The notes below the pieces were generated by a model. The model was given only the letters and a program-made list of their open reading frames with translations. It did no database searches and was not told the DNA's origin. A stretch of DNA of 64,000 nucleotides from NCBI GenBank assembly GCA_022842445.1, contig JALHPO010000004.1, positions 62,001 to 126,000 on the forward strand, written 5' to 3'. The stretch comes from Nitrospira sp. (GTDB lineage Bacteria > Nitrospirota > Nitrospiria > Nitrospirales > Nitrospiraceae). The number at the start of each line of letters is the position of its first letter. Within the stretch, counting starts at the first letter, position 1. Both the position numbers and the translations under genes were made by a program. Below are positions 22,236 through 30,397 of the stretch, piece by piece.

Positions 22236-22640
22236 TCAACAGGATTGGCCGTTGAAAAGACAGGGTTTGTAGCGTGAGATGTCGAAGTCCGTATTCTCTT
22301 GGTAGACCCTTTCATTGCCGTTGACGCCGTCCTGCTCCGGATCGTTCCACATCGTATGGTTCCACCAATAGAACAGCGGCTGGGCCTCGGTCTGGTAGAC
22401 GGGATTGCCGTAGGCACTGCGGGCATACTCTTGAACCAGTCGGGCCGTCACGTAATCGATCCGGCCGTTCCCTGCCAGAGAATAGAGTGTGATAAAGAGC
22501 CTGGCCTCATGGTCATACAATTCATCGAGGCGGGTACTGAGATCAGGCTCGACAGGAAGCAGATCCTTGGCCTCTCCTATCGAGAGCGACCCGCCCAGGA
22601 CAGACAGAAGGACCAGAACCGGGTAAAACCGACAGGCCAT
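22236..22640 (-). CDS. Small secreted protein of unknown function
   Basis: The ATG at 22640 (a GTG two codons earlier is possible) begins a protein of about 134 residues. An N-terminal signal peptide (hydrophobic to about residue 20, ending GEAK) points to export. The mature part has a DLSTRLDELYDHEARLFITLYSLAGNGRIDYVTAR segment and ends with a cysteine pair (CLFNGQSC) likely to form a disulfide. I do not recognise the family. It is monocistronic, divergent from mtaB. Confidence 0.65.
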   Translation of the reverse strand: MACRFYPVLVLLSVLGGSLSIGEAKDLLPVEPDLSTRLDELYDHEARLFITLYSLAGNGRIDYVTARLVQEYARSAYGNPVYQTEAQPLFYWWNHTMWNDPEQDGVNGNERVYQENTDFDISRYKPCLFNGQSC

Positions 22641-22747
22641 CTTCACACTTCACGCTCACCGGCGGCCATGTGGATCACGAAGATGCGTGCATCCTAGCAT
22701 GCTCACTCTCGGCAATCAAAGAACGCGCTGAGCCGCGGAACGCTCCC

Positions 22748-22777
22748 TTGCCGGAACCGGGACAACCTCCCTATAAT
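22748..22777 (+). promoter_or_regulatory. Promoter of mtaB-miaB; transcript probably leaderless
   Basis: TTGCCG (22748-22753), an 18-base spacer and a perfect TATAAT (22772-22777) form a sigma70 promoter. The expected transcription start (about 22784) is one or two bases from the mtaB ATG at 22786, and no Shine-Dalgarno sequence precedes that ATG, so the mRNA would be leaderless or nearly so. Confidence 0.5.
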
Positions 22778-22785
22778 GCTCTGCT

Positions 22786-24129
22786 ATGACAAAGACAAGC
22801 ACGCGCGCGTCCCTCCACACGCTGGGATGCCGACTGAATCATGCCGAAACAGCGGTACTGGGCGAAGGGCTCCGTCAGAGAGGATTTCAACTGGTCGAGT
22901 TCGGCCGGCCGACGGACTTGCTGGTGCTCAATACCTGCGCTGTGACGGAAGATGCGGAACGCACATCGCGATACCTCATCCGCAAAACACTCAAACATTC
23001 TCCCCACGCCTTCGTCGCAGTGACCGGCTGTTACGCCCAAACCGGAATTGAAGGACTCAAGCGCCAAGGCGGCATCGACCTCATCGTCGGCCATCAATTT
23101 AAGCTGGACCTGCCGTCTTATCTTCCCCCGGCCGATGCCTTACAAAAACGCACCTCCCCGGAGGTCCGCCACACGAAAACAATGTCGCGCGAGGAGTTCG
23201 ACCTTCCTTATTTCGGGGAACCCGATTCGACGAGAGCGCCGCTGAAGATTCAGGACGGGTGCAGCGCCATGTGCAGCTTTTGCATCATTCCGTTCTCGCG
23301 GGGACATGAACGGAGCCGAAGGCTGGAGGACATCCTGGAAGAGGCACACAGTTTGGGCGCGCGTGGCTACCGAGAAATCGTGCTCACGGGGGTGAACCTC
23401 GGCCAGTATCTTCATAACGGCCGGGACTTGTGTTCGCTGCTCCGTCAACTCGATCGCACAGCAGGCCTCGAACGTATCCGCATCTCCTCGATCGAACCGA
23501 CGACCGTCAGCGACGAACTGCTGGATCTCCTGGCCGGTTCCTCAAAATTCTGCCCCTATCTTCATATTCCGCTTCAGAGCGGAGACGATCACATCCTCAT
23601 GGCTATGAATCGACGCCATTCTGTACGCGCCTATCTCGACTTGATTGAGCGAGCTGTCGCCAAAGTTCCTCACCTGGGACTTGGGACCGATCTCATGGTG
23701 GGATTCCCGGGCGAAACTGAAGCGGCGTTCAGGAACACACTGGCCGTCGCAACAGACCTTCCCTTTTCCTATCTCCACGTGTTTCCCTATTCGCCACGAC
23801 CCGGAACCGCCGCCCTTCGCATGAAGCGGGCGGCAACGCCTGCGACAGTCAAGAAGCGCGGCGCACTGCTCCTCGATCTCGGACACGCAAAGCGGCTTGC
23901 GTTCCACCAGAAGCAGATCGGAACCACCCTCTCTGTGCTGTTTGAAGCAGGTACCCAGGATGGCTACCGACAAGGCTGCGCACCGAACTTTACAAAAGTA
24001 GCGGTGACAGGCGTCGATGATCTCCGGAATCGGATCGAACCGGTTACCATTACGGCTGCGACCGACCGCTGGGCCATTGGTCATCCCGCGCTCCGACAGC
24101 CGATGCCCACCCCGGTGATACAGCTATGA
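22786..24129 (+). CDS. mtaB: tRNA (t6A37) methylthiotransferase MtaB
   Basis: A radical-SAM enzyme that adds a methylthio group to N6-threonylcarbamoyladenosine at position 37 of tRNAs reading ANN codons. The 447 residues show the MTTase layout: N-terminal UPF0004 domain with three cluster cysteines (HTLGCRLNHAE, NTCAVTEDAE, VTGCYAQ), the radical-SAM CxxxCxxC motif at about residues 159-166 (CSAMCSFCIIPFSRG) and a C-terminal TRAM-like region. The CRLNHAE (instead of CQMN) motif and position favour MtaB over MiaB. The stop overlaps the miaB start by four bases. Confidence 0.92.
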   Translation: MTKTSTRASLHTLGCRLNHAETAVLGEGLRQRGFQLVEFGRPTDLLVLNTCAVTEDAERTSRYLIRKTLKHSPHAFVAVTGCYAQTGIEGLKRQGGIDLIVGHQFKLDLPSYLPPADALQKRTSPEVRHTKTMSREEFDLPYFGEPDSTRAPLKIQDGCSAMCSFCIIPFSRGHERSRRLEDILEEAHSLGARGYREIVLTGVNLGQYLHNGRDLCSLLRQLDRTAGLERIRISSIEPTTVSDELLDLLAGSSKFCPYLHIPLQSGDDHILMAMNRRHSVRAYLDLIERAVAKVPHLGLGTDLMVGFPGETEAAFRNTLAVATDLPFSYLHVFPYSPRPGTAALRMKRAATPATVKKRGALLLDLGHAKRLAFHQKQIGTTLSVLFEAGTQDGYRQGCAPNFTKVAVTGVDDLRNRIEPVTITAATDRWAIGHPALRQPMPTPVIQL

Positions 24130-25460
24130 CGCCGAAGCCCTCCGCGCCACAGGTACACATTGAAACCTTCGGCTGTCAGATGAATGAGTCCGACAGCGAG
24201 CTCGTCCGCTCGATGCTCAAGCAGGAAGGATTCGTGTTCACGCCCGATCGTGAACGGGCCGATGTGCTGCTCGTGAACACCTGCGCCATTCGCGAGAACG
24301 CCCACAAGAAAATTTACGCGCATCTTTCCGAGTTGAAGGAGATGAAGAGCCGGCGTCCCCTGGTCGTCGGCGTGCTGGGTTGTATGGCTCAGAATCTCAA
24401 GGCTGAACTGGCAGAAACGGAACCGCTCATCGATGTCCTCGCCGGACCGGATGCCTACCGGCAACTGCCCATGCTGCTCTCGAACGCCCTTGAAGCCCAG
24501 GAACAAGGATTTGCCGGAAAGGGATTCGCGCTCGACTTGTCGGAATATGAAACCTATGAAGGCATCCTGCCGGATCGCGACAACGGGGTAAACGCCTGGA
24601 TCACCATCATGCGCGGCTGCGACAACTTTTGTTCATTCTGCGTCGTCCCCTATACCCGCGGACGTGAACGGTCCCGGGACCCTGAGGCCGTGCTGGCCGA
24701 AGCGCGCGATGCCGCCGCCCGCGGCTTCAGACAAATTACCCTGCTGGGCCAAAACGTCAATTCCTACCGTGATGGTGAGTGGGACTTTGCCCGGCTGATC
24801 GGCGCCGTGGCAGATGTGCCCGGCATCGATCGGGTGCGGTTCACTTCACCCCACCCCAAAGACTTTCCACCGGCCCTGATTGCCGTCATCGCTGCCCATC
24901 CGAAGATTTGCAAACACATCCACCTTCCGCTCCAATCGGGAAGCGACCGTATTCTCGACCTCATGGGACGAGGGTATACAGGGGACGACTATCTCGCACT
25001 GGTCGAGCGCATTAAAATGGCTATTCCCGATGTCGCGCTCAGCACTGATATCATCTGCGGATTCTGCTCGGAGTCGGAAGAAGACTTTCAGGATACCTGC
25101 CGGATCATAGAACGAGTACGATTTGACTCGGCCTACATCTTCAAATATTCGGAACGAAAAAACACCATCGCGGCCAGAAAGTATCCCGATGATGTGCCCG
25201 AACATATCAAAGGTACCCGCGTGGCACGGCTGCTGGAGATCCAACGGCGTGTTACCCTGGAGCGCAACCGGGACTACATCGGCAAGGATGTCGCGATCCT
25301 GATCGAGCGCGATGCCACCCGCTCTTCAGCTCAAGGCATGGGCAAAACAGATGGGAACATCACCGTAGTCTGGGAGAAGGGAACCGGTTTGTTCGAGCCA
25401 GGGACCTTCATTACAAAACGCATCTTCGACGCCTCTGCAGCCACCCTCTACGGAAAGTAA
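24126..25460 (+). CDS. miaB: tRNA-2-methylthio-N6-dimethylallyladenosine synthase MiaB
   Basis: A radical-SAM methylthiotransferase that modifies i6A37 of tRNAs reading UNN codons. The 444 residues carry the MiaB signature ETFGCQMNESDSE, NTCAIRENA, GCMAQ, the radical-SAM CDNFCSFCVVPYTRGRERS motif and a C-terminal TRAM domain (GKDVAILIERD...). It overlaps mtaB by the ATGA junction, so both tRNA-37 methylthiotransferases are made from one transcript. A weak hairpin (GACCGAT...ATCGGTC, 25645-25665) followed by TATTA lies 185 bases downstream. Confidence 0.95.
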   Translation: MTPKPSAPQVHIETFGCQMNESDSELVRSMLKQEGFVFTPDRERADVLLVNTCAIRENAHKKIYAHLSELKEMKSRRPLVVGVLGCMAQNLKAELAETEPLIDVLAGPDAYRQLPMLLSNALEAQEQGFAGKGFALDLSEYETYEGILPDRDNGVNAWITIMRGCDNFCSFCVVPYTRGRERSRDPEAVLAEARDAAARGFRQITLLGQNVNSYRDGEWDFARLIGAVADVPGIDRVRFTSPHPKDFPPALIAVIAAHPKICKHIHLPLQSGSDRILDLMGRGYTGDDYLALVERIKMAIPDVALSTDIICGFCSESEEDFQDTCRIIERVRFDSAYIFKYSERKNTIAARKYPDDVPEHIKGTRVARLLEIQRRVTLERNRDYIGKDVAILIERDATRSSAQGMGKTDGNITVVWEKGTGLFEPGTFITKRIFDASAATLYGK

Positions 25461-25902
25461 ATCTTCGACAGGTCCAATCGACTACCGATTTCCTGCCACT
25501 CAGCTACCGGTTGTCCGGAACAATTCTGCGCGTTCACCTACAATGGCTGAACACTTTTGAGCTACCCTCCGGTCAATCTCCAGAATCACTCTGCTCGACC
25601 TGGTTTCCTCTGACTGTTGGATTCAATCACCCATCATCCACAGAGACCGATCAGACCTATCGGTCTATTAATGAGTTGCTCAATGCTAACCGATTGATTT
25701 CAAACGAATCGCTTACTGATATTTTGATTACATCAATGCTATTGAAAGCTATAATCACCACAAGGGTTTGATCTTCACCTACCAGAGATTCCCCTCCACT
25801 CCAAACGTATCTAATGAGACTTCTGAAGGCATGAACTTTGCTTGATATTTTTCCGAGTCACGCACACAGGACAGGCAATACAACGATGGAGGTTTTCCCT
25901 TT
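25461..25902. other. AT-richer gap downstream of miaB
   Basis: This stretch of about 440 bases is more AT-rich than its surroundings. It holds a 7-bp perfect hairpin (25645-25665) that may end the miaB transcript and, towards the right, presumably the promoter of the 43-residue peptide. An 86-codon open frame crosses the hairpin but has no ribosome binding site or recognisable sequence, so I do not call it. Confidence 0.4.
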
Positions 25903-26034
25903 ATGAAGCCGCTCGACACTCAGGCGAAGACTGCCGCTTCGGAATCTGGCGTAACACTTGAAGCAATTATTTCTATTGGTGTGTTGGGATGGCTCGCCAT
26001 GGGCATGGTGCTCATGGGCCTAGGGATTTGGTAA
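25903..26034 (+). CDS. 43-residue single-pass membrane peptide
   Basis: An ATG at 25903 preceded by TGGAGG (about ten bases upstream) opens a 43-codon frame ending TAA at 26034. The first 20 residues are polar (MKPLDTQAKTAASESGVTLE) and the rest is a single hydrophobic helix of isoleucine, glycine, leucine and methionine with two tryptophans, ending GLGIW. This is the layout of a small inner-membrane peptide with a cytoplasmic N terminus. The ribosome binding site and the clean amphipathic split support it as real; the function is unknown. Confidence 0.55.
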   Translation: MKPLDTQAKTAASESGVTLEAIISIGVLGWLAMGMVLMGLGIW

Positions 26035-26315
26035 TCCGACGTAACGAACCAGTACTTGTGCTTGCTCGAGAGACCGGTGTGTTCACCATCGCCGGCAATC
26101 GCCCCTTACTAAGAAGACATCACCATTAAATCAATCATGTGGTAAGGAGGCTAGTGGGTCAGTTTGAACTCGGCTCCGCCACCGCATGTAGAGAGGGTGC
26201 AGCTGATGGTACGGCGCCCGGGCTCGGTTAAAGACTGTTCACTATTGACCAGTCTTTGTCCGACGAAAATGCAATTGTTTGTTCTAAATGCCCCACTACC
26301 TTAAGGAGAGTCACC
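26035..26315. other. Leader region of the lipoprotein gene with hairpin
   Basis: The 280 bases before the lipoprotein gene contain a perfect 8-bp hairpin (AAAGACTG 26228-26235 with CAGTCTTT 26248-26255) that could end transcription of the small peptide gene or sit in the lipoprotein mRNA leader. No clear promoter pair is seen. A 25-codon GTG frame at 26154 follows a Shine-Dalgarno sequence but only three bases away, too close. Confidence 0.4.
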
Positions 26316-27299
26316 ATGTACGCACGCTTGAAAACCCCCGTTCTCCGCTACACCGGTGCCTTACTCTCCCTCAGTCTCCTGGCAACCGGATGCTCAAGCC
26401 TGTATGGATGGTCGAATATTCACAAAAGCGCCAAGGGAATGGTGTACGTCAAGGAAGTGGCGGATTGGTCGTTTGAAGCCAATCACCCGGCCCAGATCGA
26501 CCAGGCAACGCTCCTGAGCGCAATCAAGGGTGTGGTCGCCGATGAAGCGACGAAACAGTCCATGAAAATGCCCGCCAGCGGCAGCAAGCCGATGAGAGTA
26601 TTCAGCGATGAGGACGCCGAGTTTCTAGCTCCCCTGCTAGCCCACGGCTTATCACAAGCGAAACCGGAGCAGATTGTCGGTTTCACGGTGTCCCCGTCGG
26701 CAGGGTCAGGCGAAGAACCCGTAGCGGGCACCATCTACGCGTCTCAGAACTCCCTCTATCTGACAATCGCCCCGACCAGGAATAAAAAAGTATCGGGATT
26801 CGTGCCGAGCGCGGCAGCCCGTATCGAACGGGCTCCGTCCTATGCCGCACAAGGGGCTCCTGGAACTCTCGCGATTGTGATCGACCATCAGGTACTCGCC
26901 AAAGGACAGACACCAACGGCCATCCCGGTTGCAGCTGCGTCGGAGCTTCCACCCGCTTCAGGGACACCCGCGACTCAGGCTGCCACATCGACGTTCAAAC
27001 CGGAGGCCCCTGCAGCTGCGCAGGCGTTTGTAGTCAACACTCCTGCCGCTTCCGGCGATCCCATGGCTCCAGCGATAAGCAACGACGAGCTGCTGAATAA
27101 GAAGCTGGACGAACTCCGCCAAATGCGCGAAGCCAGTAAAATGAAAGACTCCGAGCTCGCAATGCTGAAGCGGGAAGTCGAGTGGATGAAGCGGGAGCTT
27201 CGTGAACGCACAGCAGAACTCAAGGCCGCCAAAGCCAGCACCGCATCGGGGCGCCTGGCGCCGAAAAAGAAGCCGGCCGAAGCTTATCGGACCCGCTGA
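26316..27299 (+). CDS. Lipoprotein with C-terminal coiled coil, function unknown
   Basis: The ATG at 26316 (MYARLKTPV) has AAGGAG seven bases upstream and gives 327 residues; the frame is open 20 codons further. The lipobox is SLLATGCSSLYG (cysteine near residue 26). A soluble domain (about 30-200) contains SNIHKSAKGMVYVKEVADWSFEANHP and a duplicated-looking beta region, then a proline/alanine-rich linker and a charged coiled coil (about 270-315) ending in a basic tail. I do not recognise the family; an envelope scaffold role is a guess. It is convergent with the exonuclease gene, only 12 bases apart. Confidence 0.75.
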   Translation: MYARLKTPVLRYTGALLSLSLLATGCSSLYGWSNIHKSAKGMVYVKEVADWSFEANHPAQIDQATLLSAIKGVVADEATKQSMKMPASGSKPMRVFSDEDAEFLAPLLAHGLSQAKPEQIVGFTVSPSAGSGEEPVAGTIYASQNSLYLTIAPTRNKKVSGFVPSAAARIERAPSYAAQGAPGTLAIVIDHQVLAKGQTPTAIPVAAASELPPASGTPATQAATSTFKPEAPAAAQAFVVNTPAASGDPMAPAISNDELLNKKLDELRQMREASKMKDSELAMLKREVEWMKRELRERTAELKAAKASTASGRLAPKKKPAEAYRTR

Positions 27300-27311
27300 T
27301 CCAGCGGCAGA

Positions 27312-28028
27312 TCAGCCGACATCGAGAATCTCAGGCTGCAGCAACACCACTTCCCGGGACAGGGGCTGCCGGAAATTCATCCGGCAGTAACAGGCATACG
27401 TAACATAGGTGTCCTGGAGGCAGTATCGGGCAAGTTCATCCCTCTGCCCCTTCTCCCACATCTCGGCCACCTGCGCTCCGCTCCCGGATTTCGTCTCGAC
27501 CTGTAGGGCCCTGGCCAGCACATCCAACTTGACCCAGCCCCGCGTATCCCAATTACTCCAAATTGCCATCGTGTCATAGACCGGTTCCGTTCGAAACTTT
27601 GCCAGATTCACATCGAAGCTCGGCTTCACCTGGTGGATAATCGACCGCTTCTTCAGAAACGGGAGGTCGAATCCCAGACCGTTGTGCGTAATGAACAGGG
27701 TCGGGCGATCTTTAGCGAGCCGCGCCCAAAATTGGCGAAGCAATTCCTGCTCGTTCGCGCCGTACCAGGCGACAGCACTCCGAACTTCCATTTGATCGGA
27801 AAACTCCAAGAGGCCGATACAGACCACACGACTGAATGTGGCATCGAATGCCGACTTGGCATACTGCTCATCATCCGCATGCCTCTGCTCTTCAGCCGCC
27901 CCGATCGTAAAAAGATCGTCGCCTTCTTCAAGTCGGACGGCGTCGCTGCTCCCCGATGCCTTTCCGGCCAAACGGGCCCATTCCTCTCGCGGGGCCTGGA
28001 TGGTCTCGATGTCGAGCACGACTTTCAT
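27312..28028 (-). CDS. Predicted 3'-5' exonuclease (PolB-like, DnaQ fold)
   Basis: The 238-residue protein has the three exonuclease motifs of the DEDD superfamily: Exo I VVLDIET at the N terminus, Exo II THNGLGFDLPFL in the middle and Exo III YCLQDTYVTY near residue 210. The organisation fits the predicted PolB-like 3'-5' exonuclease family (PF10108). It overlaps the Nudix gene by four bases and is the last gene of a mutY-nudix-exonuclease operon, which suggests a role in removing damaged or mispaired nucleotides; that is inference. Confidence 0.85.
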   Translation of the reverse strand: MKVVLDIETIQAPREEWARLAGKASGSSDAVRLEEGDDLFTIGAAEEQRHADDEQYAKSAFDATFSRVVCIGLLEFSDQMEVRSAVAWYGANEQELLRQFWARLAKDRPTLFITHNGLGFDLPFLKKRSIIHQVKPSFDVNLAKFRTEPVYDTMAIWSNWDTRGWVKLDVLARALQVETKSGSGAQVAEMWEKGQRDELARYCLQDTYVTYACYCRMNFRQPLSREVVLLQPEILDVG

Positions 28029-28435
28029 TGCCCGGCCCTTTCTTTCTTCGCATCAGACTGCAATGCATCAATGATGACCCGGTCCGCCGGAGGGAACTCG
28101 AAGCGAGCCAATTCCTCAGGAAGAACCCATCTGATTTCCTCACAATCGACAGGCGCGGCCTCCCCTTCCTCGATGGCGCAGCAGAAGAAATGCAGCTCCA
28201 CAGTCCTTTCCGGATACTCATGCCGGACTATCCGGTACGGAATAGGAACATCCACTCGAATGGTCAGCTCCTCGAACAGCTCACGCTGCAGACACTCCAC
28301 CAGCGATTCGCCCGTCTCCCGTTTCCCGCCTGGAAATTCCCAAAAGCCCCCCAGATGGACGCCCGGCTTCCGGCGGGCGATCAGATACCGCCCGTCACGA
28401 TGAATAATCCCCGCTGCGACTTCGACGACAGGCAT
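28025..28435 (-). CDS. mutT: Nudix hydrolase, MutT-like (8-oxo-dGTP type)
   Basis: The 136-residue protein contains a complete Nudix box (GGKRETGESLVECLQRELFEEL, about residues 37-58) after the MutT-like lead-in GGFWEFPGG, and an N terminus VVEVAAGIIHRDGRYLIARR common to 8-oxo-dGTP pyrophosphohydrolases. GAGG lies nine bases before the ATG. It is ten bases after mutY and overlaps the exonuclease gene by ATGA. The adjacent MutY lacks its own Nudix-like 8-oxoG-reading domain, so this protein could partly act in that role; normal pool sanitisation is the default reading. Confidence 0.88.
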   Translation of the reverse strand: MPVVEVAAGIIHRDGRYLIARRKPGVHLGGFWEFPGGKRETGESLVECLQRELFEELTIRVDVPIPYRIVRHEYPERTVELHFFCCAIEEGEAAPVDCEEIRWVLPEELARFEFPPADRVIIDALQSDAKKERAGQ

Positions 28436-28445
28436 AATATATCCT

Positions 28446-29168
28446 CTAGCCGCCGGATGCCGGACTGAACGGATAGGTTTTGCAGAACGACTTCATCGGA
28501 CACAGGAGACAATAGGGGTCGCGCGCCGTGCAGACCGTCGCTCCAAAGTCCATGATCGCCTGATTGAAGTCATAGCCTTTGCCGCGAGGGATCAGGGCTT
28601 CGGACAAATCCCACAACATCGCCTTCTGCGTCTTGGGATCACCCTCGGCCACAAATACCCGATGCAGCACCCGAATGACATTGGTGTCCAAGATTGGAGC
28701 ATCTTCATTGAATGCGAAGGATCGAATTGCGCCGGCGGTATAGCGGCCGATCCCCTTGAACGACAGTAGCTCCTCCGCATCGCTGGGCAATTTCCCTCCA
28801 TACCGCTCCACGGTTTCGCACGCGATGCTGTGCAGCCGCTCCGGCCGAATGTTATACCCCAGCGGATACCAGGTCTTCTTCACATCGGCCACCGGCGCCT
28901 CGGCGAGATCCTCGAAACTGGGATAACGTTCCAAAAACTCGTGGTATTTGGGGATCACCCGATCGACCTGGGTCTGTTGCAACATCACCTCGGACACGAG
29001 GATGTGATACGGATCCGAGGTCTTCCGCCAGGGCAGATCCCGGCCATACTCCCGATACCACTTCAGCAGGCGCTGTTGAAACCGGCGCTTGGCCGGCGCG
29101 CCGAGTGAAACCGACCGGCGGGGCGCTCTCTTGGAAGTGCGGATTTTAGCCGATGCGCGCCGGGCCAT
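28446..29168 (-). CDS. mutY: A/G-specific adenine glycosylase, catalytic domain only
   Basis: MutY removes adenine mispaired with 8-oxoguanine. The ATG at 29168 (MARRASAK, with AAAGGTG upstream) gives 240 residues. The catalytic glutamate is Glu60 (SEVMLQQTQVDRV), the helix-hairpin-helix is LLSFKGIGRYTAGAI, the catalytic aspartate is in ILDTNVIRVLHR, and the 4Fe-4S cluster motif C-x6-C-x2-C-x5-C (CTARDPYCLLCPMKSFC) follows. The chain ends about ten residues after the cluster, so the usual C-terminal Nudix-like domain of about 120 residues is missing. QQTQV identifies it as MutY rather than endonuclease III. A basic, arginine-rich N terminus of about 28 residues is unusual. Confidence 0.9.
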   Translation of the reverse strand: MARRASAKIRTSKRAPRRSVSLGAPAKRRFQQRLLKWYREYGRDLPWRKTSDPYHILVSEVMLQQTQVDRVIPKYHEFLERYPSFEDLAEAPVADVKKTWYPLGYNIRPERLHSIACETVERYGGKLPSDAEELLSFKGIGRYTAGAIRSFAFNEDAPILDTNVIRVLHRVFVAEGDPKTQKAMLWDLSEALIPRGKGYDFNQAIMDFGATVCTARDPYCLLCPMKSFCKTYPFSPASGG

Positions 29169-29406
29169 ATCTTCACCTTTCCTGATCGTCGGCATTGTAG
29201 GGGTCCGCTTTTTCAAAATCAAACCTGCGATCCGTTCATAAAACAATGCCTCTTCTCAGGCAAACGGAACCCCTCGTGCATCCTGTCGATTTCACAATTT
29301 TTCTCTCTACCGTCGTGCAGCTGCTCAGATCGGCGTTTTCATTGACAAGAACGCGATGGACCAATAGCCTGCTCAAAAGAGAGACAAGAAGATACGAGGA
29401 AACACT

Positions 29407-29733
29407 ATGGTCGTCCGCAAGTTCCCACGGCTCTCCGTGACCTTACCCAGCACTCTGATTCAGAGAGATAGATTGCGGTATACCGGATCAGTGAAGGATC
29501 TGTCCCAGAAGGGGTGCCGGATCGAGAGTGTTATTCGGCCATTTACCGGCATGCAGCTTGAGTTACAGCTTCAACCGCCCGGAGAGGCCACTCCGATCAC
29601 GATCACCAACGCGACGGTGAGATGGACCGGATCCCACGGTATCGGATTCGAATTTCTGACCGTCTCGCCCCCCGATCAAGCACGGCTCAACCGAGTTCTC
29701 GAACAACTTGCAGCGAAAGTCGGGACGGCCTAG
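29407..29733 (+). CDS. PilZ-domain protein (c-di-GMP binding)
   Basis: This single-domain protein of 108 residues has the PilZ signature: R4-x3-R8 (RKFPR) followed by D31-x-S33-x2-G36 (DLSQKGC), both needed for c-di-GMP binding. The rest is the expected beta barrel (MQLELQLQPPG ... VRWTGSHGIGFEFL). Free-standing PilZ proteins act as c-di-GMP effectors on motility, exopolysaccharide or secretion targets. An HD-GYP phosphodiesterase-type gene is in the same window at 51418, but they are not adjacent. Confidence 0.88.
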   Translation: MVVRKFPRLSVTLPSTLIQRDRLRYTGSVKDLSQKGCRIESVIRPFTGMQLELQLQPPGEATPITITNATVRWTGSHGIGFEFLTVSPPDQARLNRVLEQLAAKVGTA

Positions 29734-29820
29734 CCCAGCTCCTCATCCCGCCGCCCGTCATCTGCGTGTTGGTTCCCTGAAGCGGACAATTGCAGCAGAC
29801 GCACTCACAACGCCGGCGGG

Positions 29821-30363
29821 CTAAAAAGGAGGACGGTCCGAAAGGCTGGCAAGATGCAGTTGAAAGCGACCGGTCTTACTGTCGTCCACGTAGCGTTTGA
29901 GAGCTTCTCGCACAACCGGAAACGCGATGTGGTCCCACGGAATCTCGGCAAGAGAAAACAGCCGCACTTCCAAACTCTCCGCTCCTGCTTCATAGCCCGG
30001 TGTGAGCATTCGTCCGCGAAACACCATGTAGACCTGTCCAATGTAGGGCAGGCTCAAGACGGCATGGAGCGCGGTGATCTCAACGTCGGCCTGCGCCTCC
30101 TCCTTGGTCTCGCGCATGGCAGCCTGCTCGGTGCTTTCACCGATTTCCATGAATCCGGCCGGAAAGGTCCAGAGTCCGATTTTGGGCTCGATCGCGCGGC
30201 GGCATAACAGAATCTGGTGCCCCCACTCCGGAATACAGCCCGCAACGATCTTCGGATTATGGTAATGAATAGCTTCACAGCTATCACAGACAAATCGGGC
30301 TACGTTGTCGCCGAGAGGAATCTTCTTCGACACCGACTTCCCGCAGGCGCTGCAAAAGTTCAT
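29821..30363 (-). CDS. Nudix hydrolase with N-terminal zinc ribbon
   Basis: The ATG at 30363 follows AGGAGGTCCGTTC, giving 180 residues; the frame is open 72 codons upstream through a region belonging to the divergent gene. Four cysteines (4, 7, 26 and 29) form a zinc ribbon, followed by YHNPKIV and a Nudix domain with its box starting at Gly70 (GFMEIGEST...RETKEEA). This architecture resembles the C-terminal part of NADH pyrophosphatase NudC and the shorter zinc-ribbon Nudix proteins. The substrate is not certain. It is divergent from the rRNA methyltransferase gene, 34 bases apart. Confidence 0.88.
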   Translation of the reverse strand: MNFCSACGKSVSKKIPLGDNVARFVCDSCEAIHYHNPKIVAGCIPEWGHQILLCRRAIEPKIGLWTFPAGFMEIGESTEQAAMRETKEEAQADVEITALHAVLSLPYIGQVYMVFRGRMLTPGYEAGAESLEVRLFSLAEIPWDHIAFPVVREALKRYVDDSKTGRFQLHLASLSDRPPF

Positions 30364-30397
30364 GAACGGACCTCCTGGCACGATAACCGGCAGGAAA

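Noticed and set aside
25511..25771. 86-codon plus-strand frame after miaB.
   Set aside because: Crosses a probable terminator hairpin, lacks a ribosome binding site and has no recognisable sequence.
26154..26231. 25-codon GTG reading frame with AAGGAGG.
   Set aside because: The ribosome binding site is only three bases from the GTG, and the sequence has no recognisable composition or conservation evidence.
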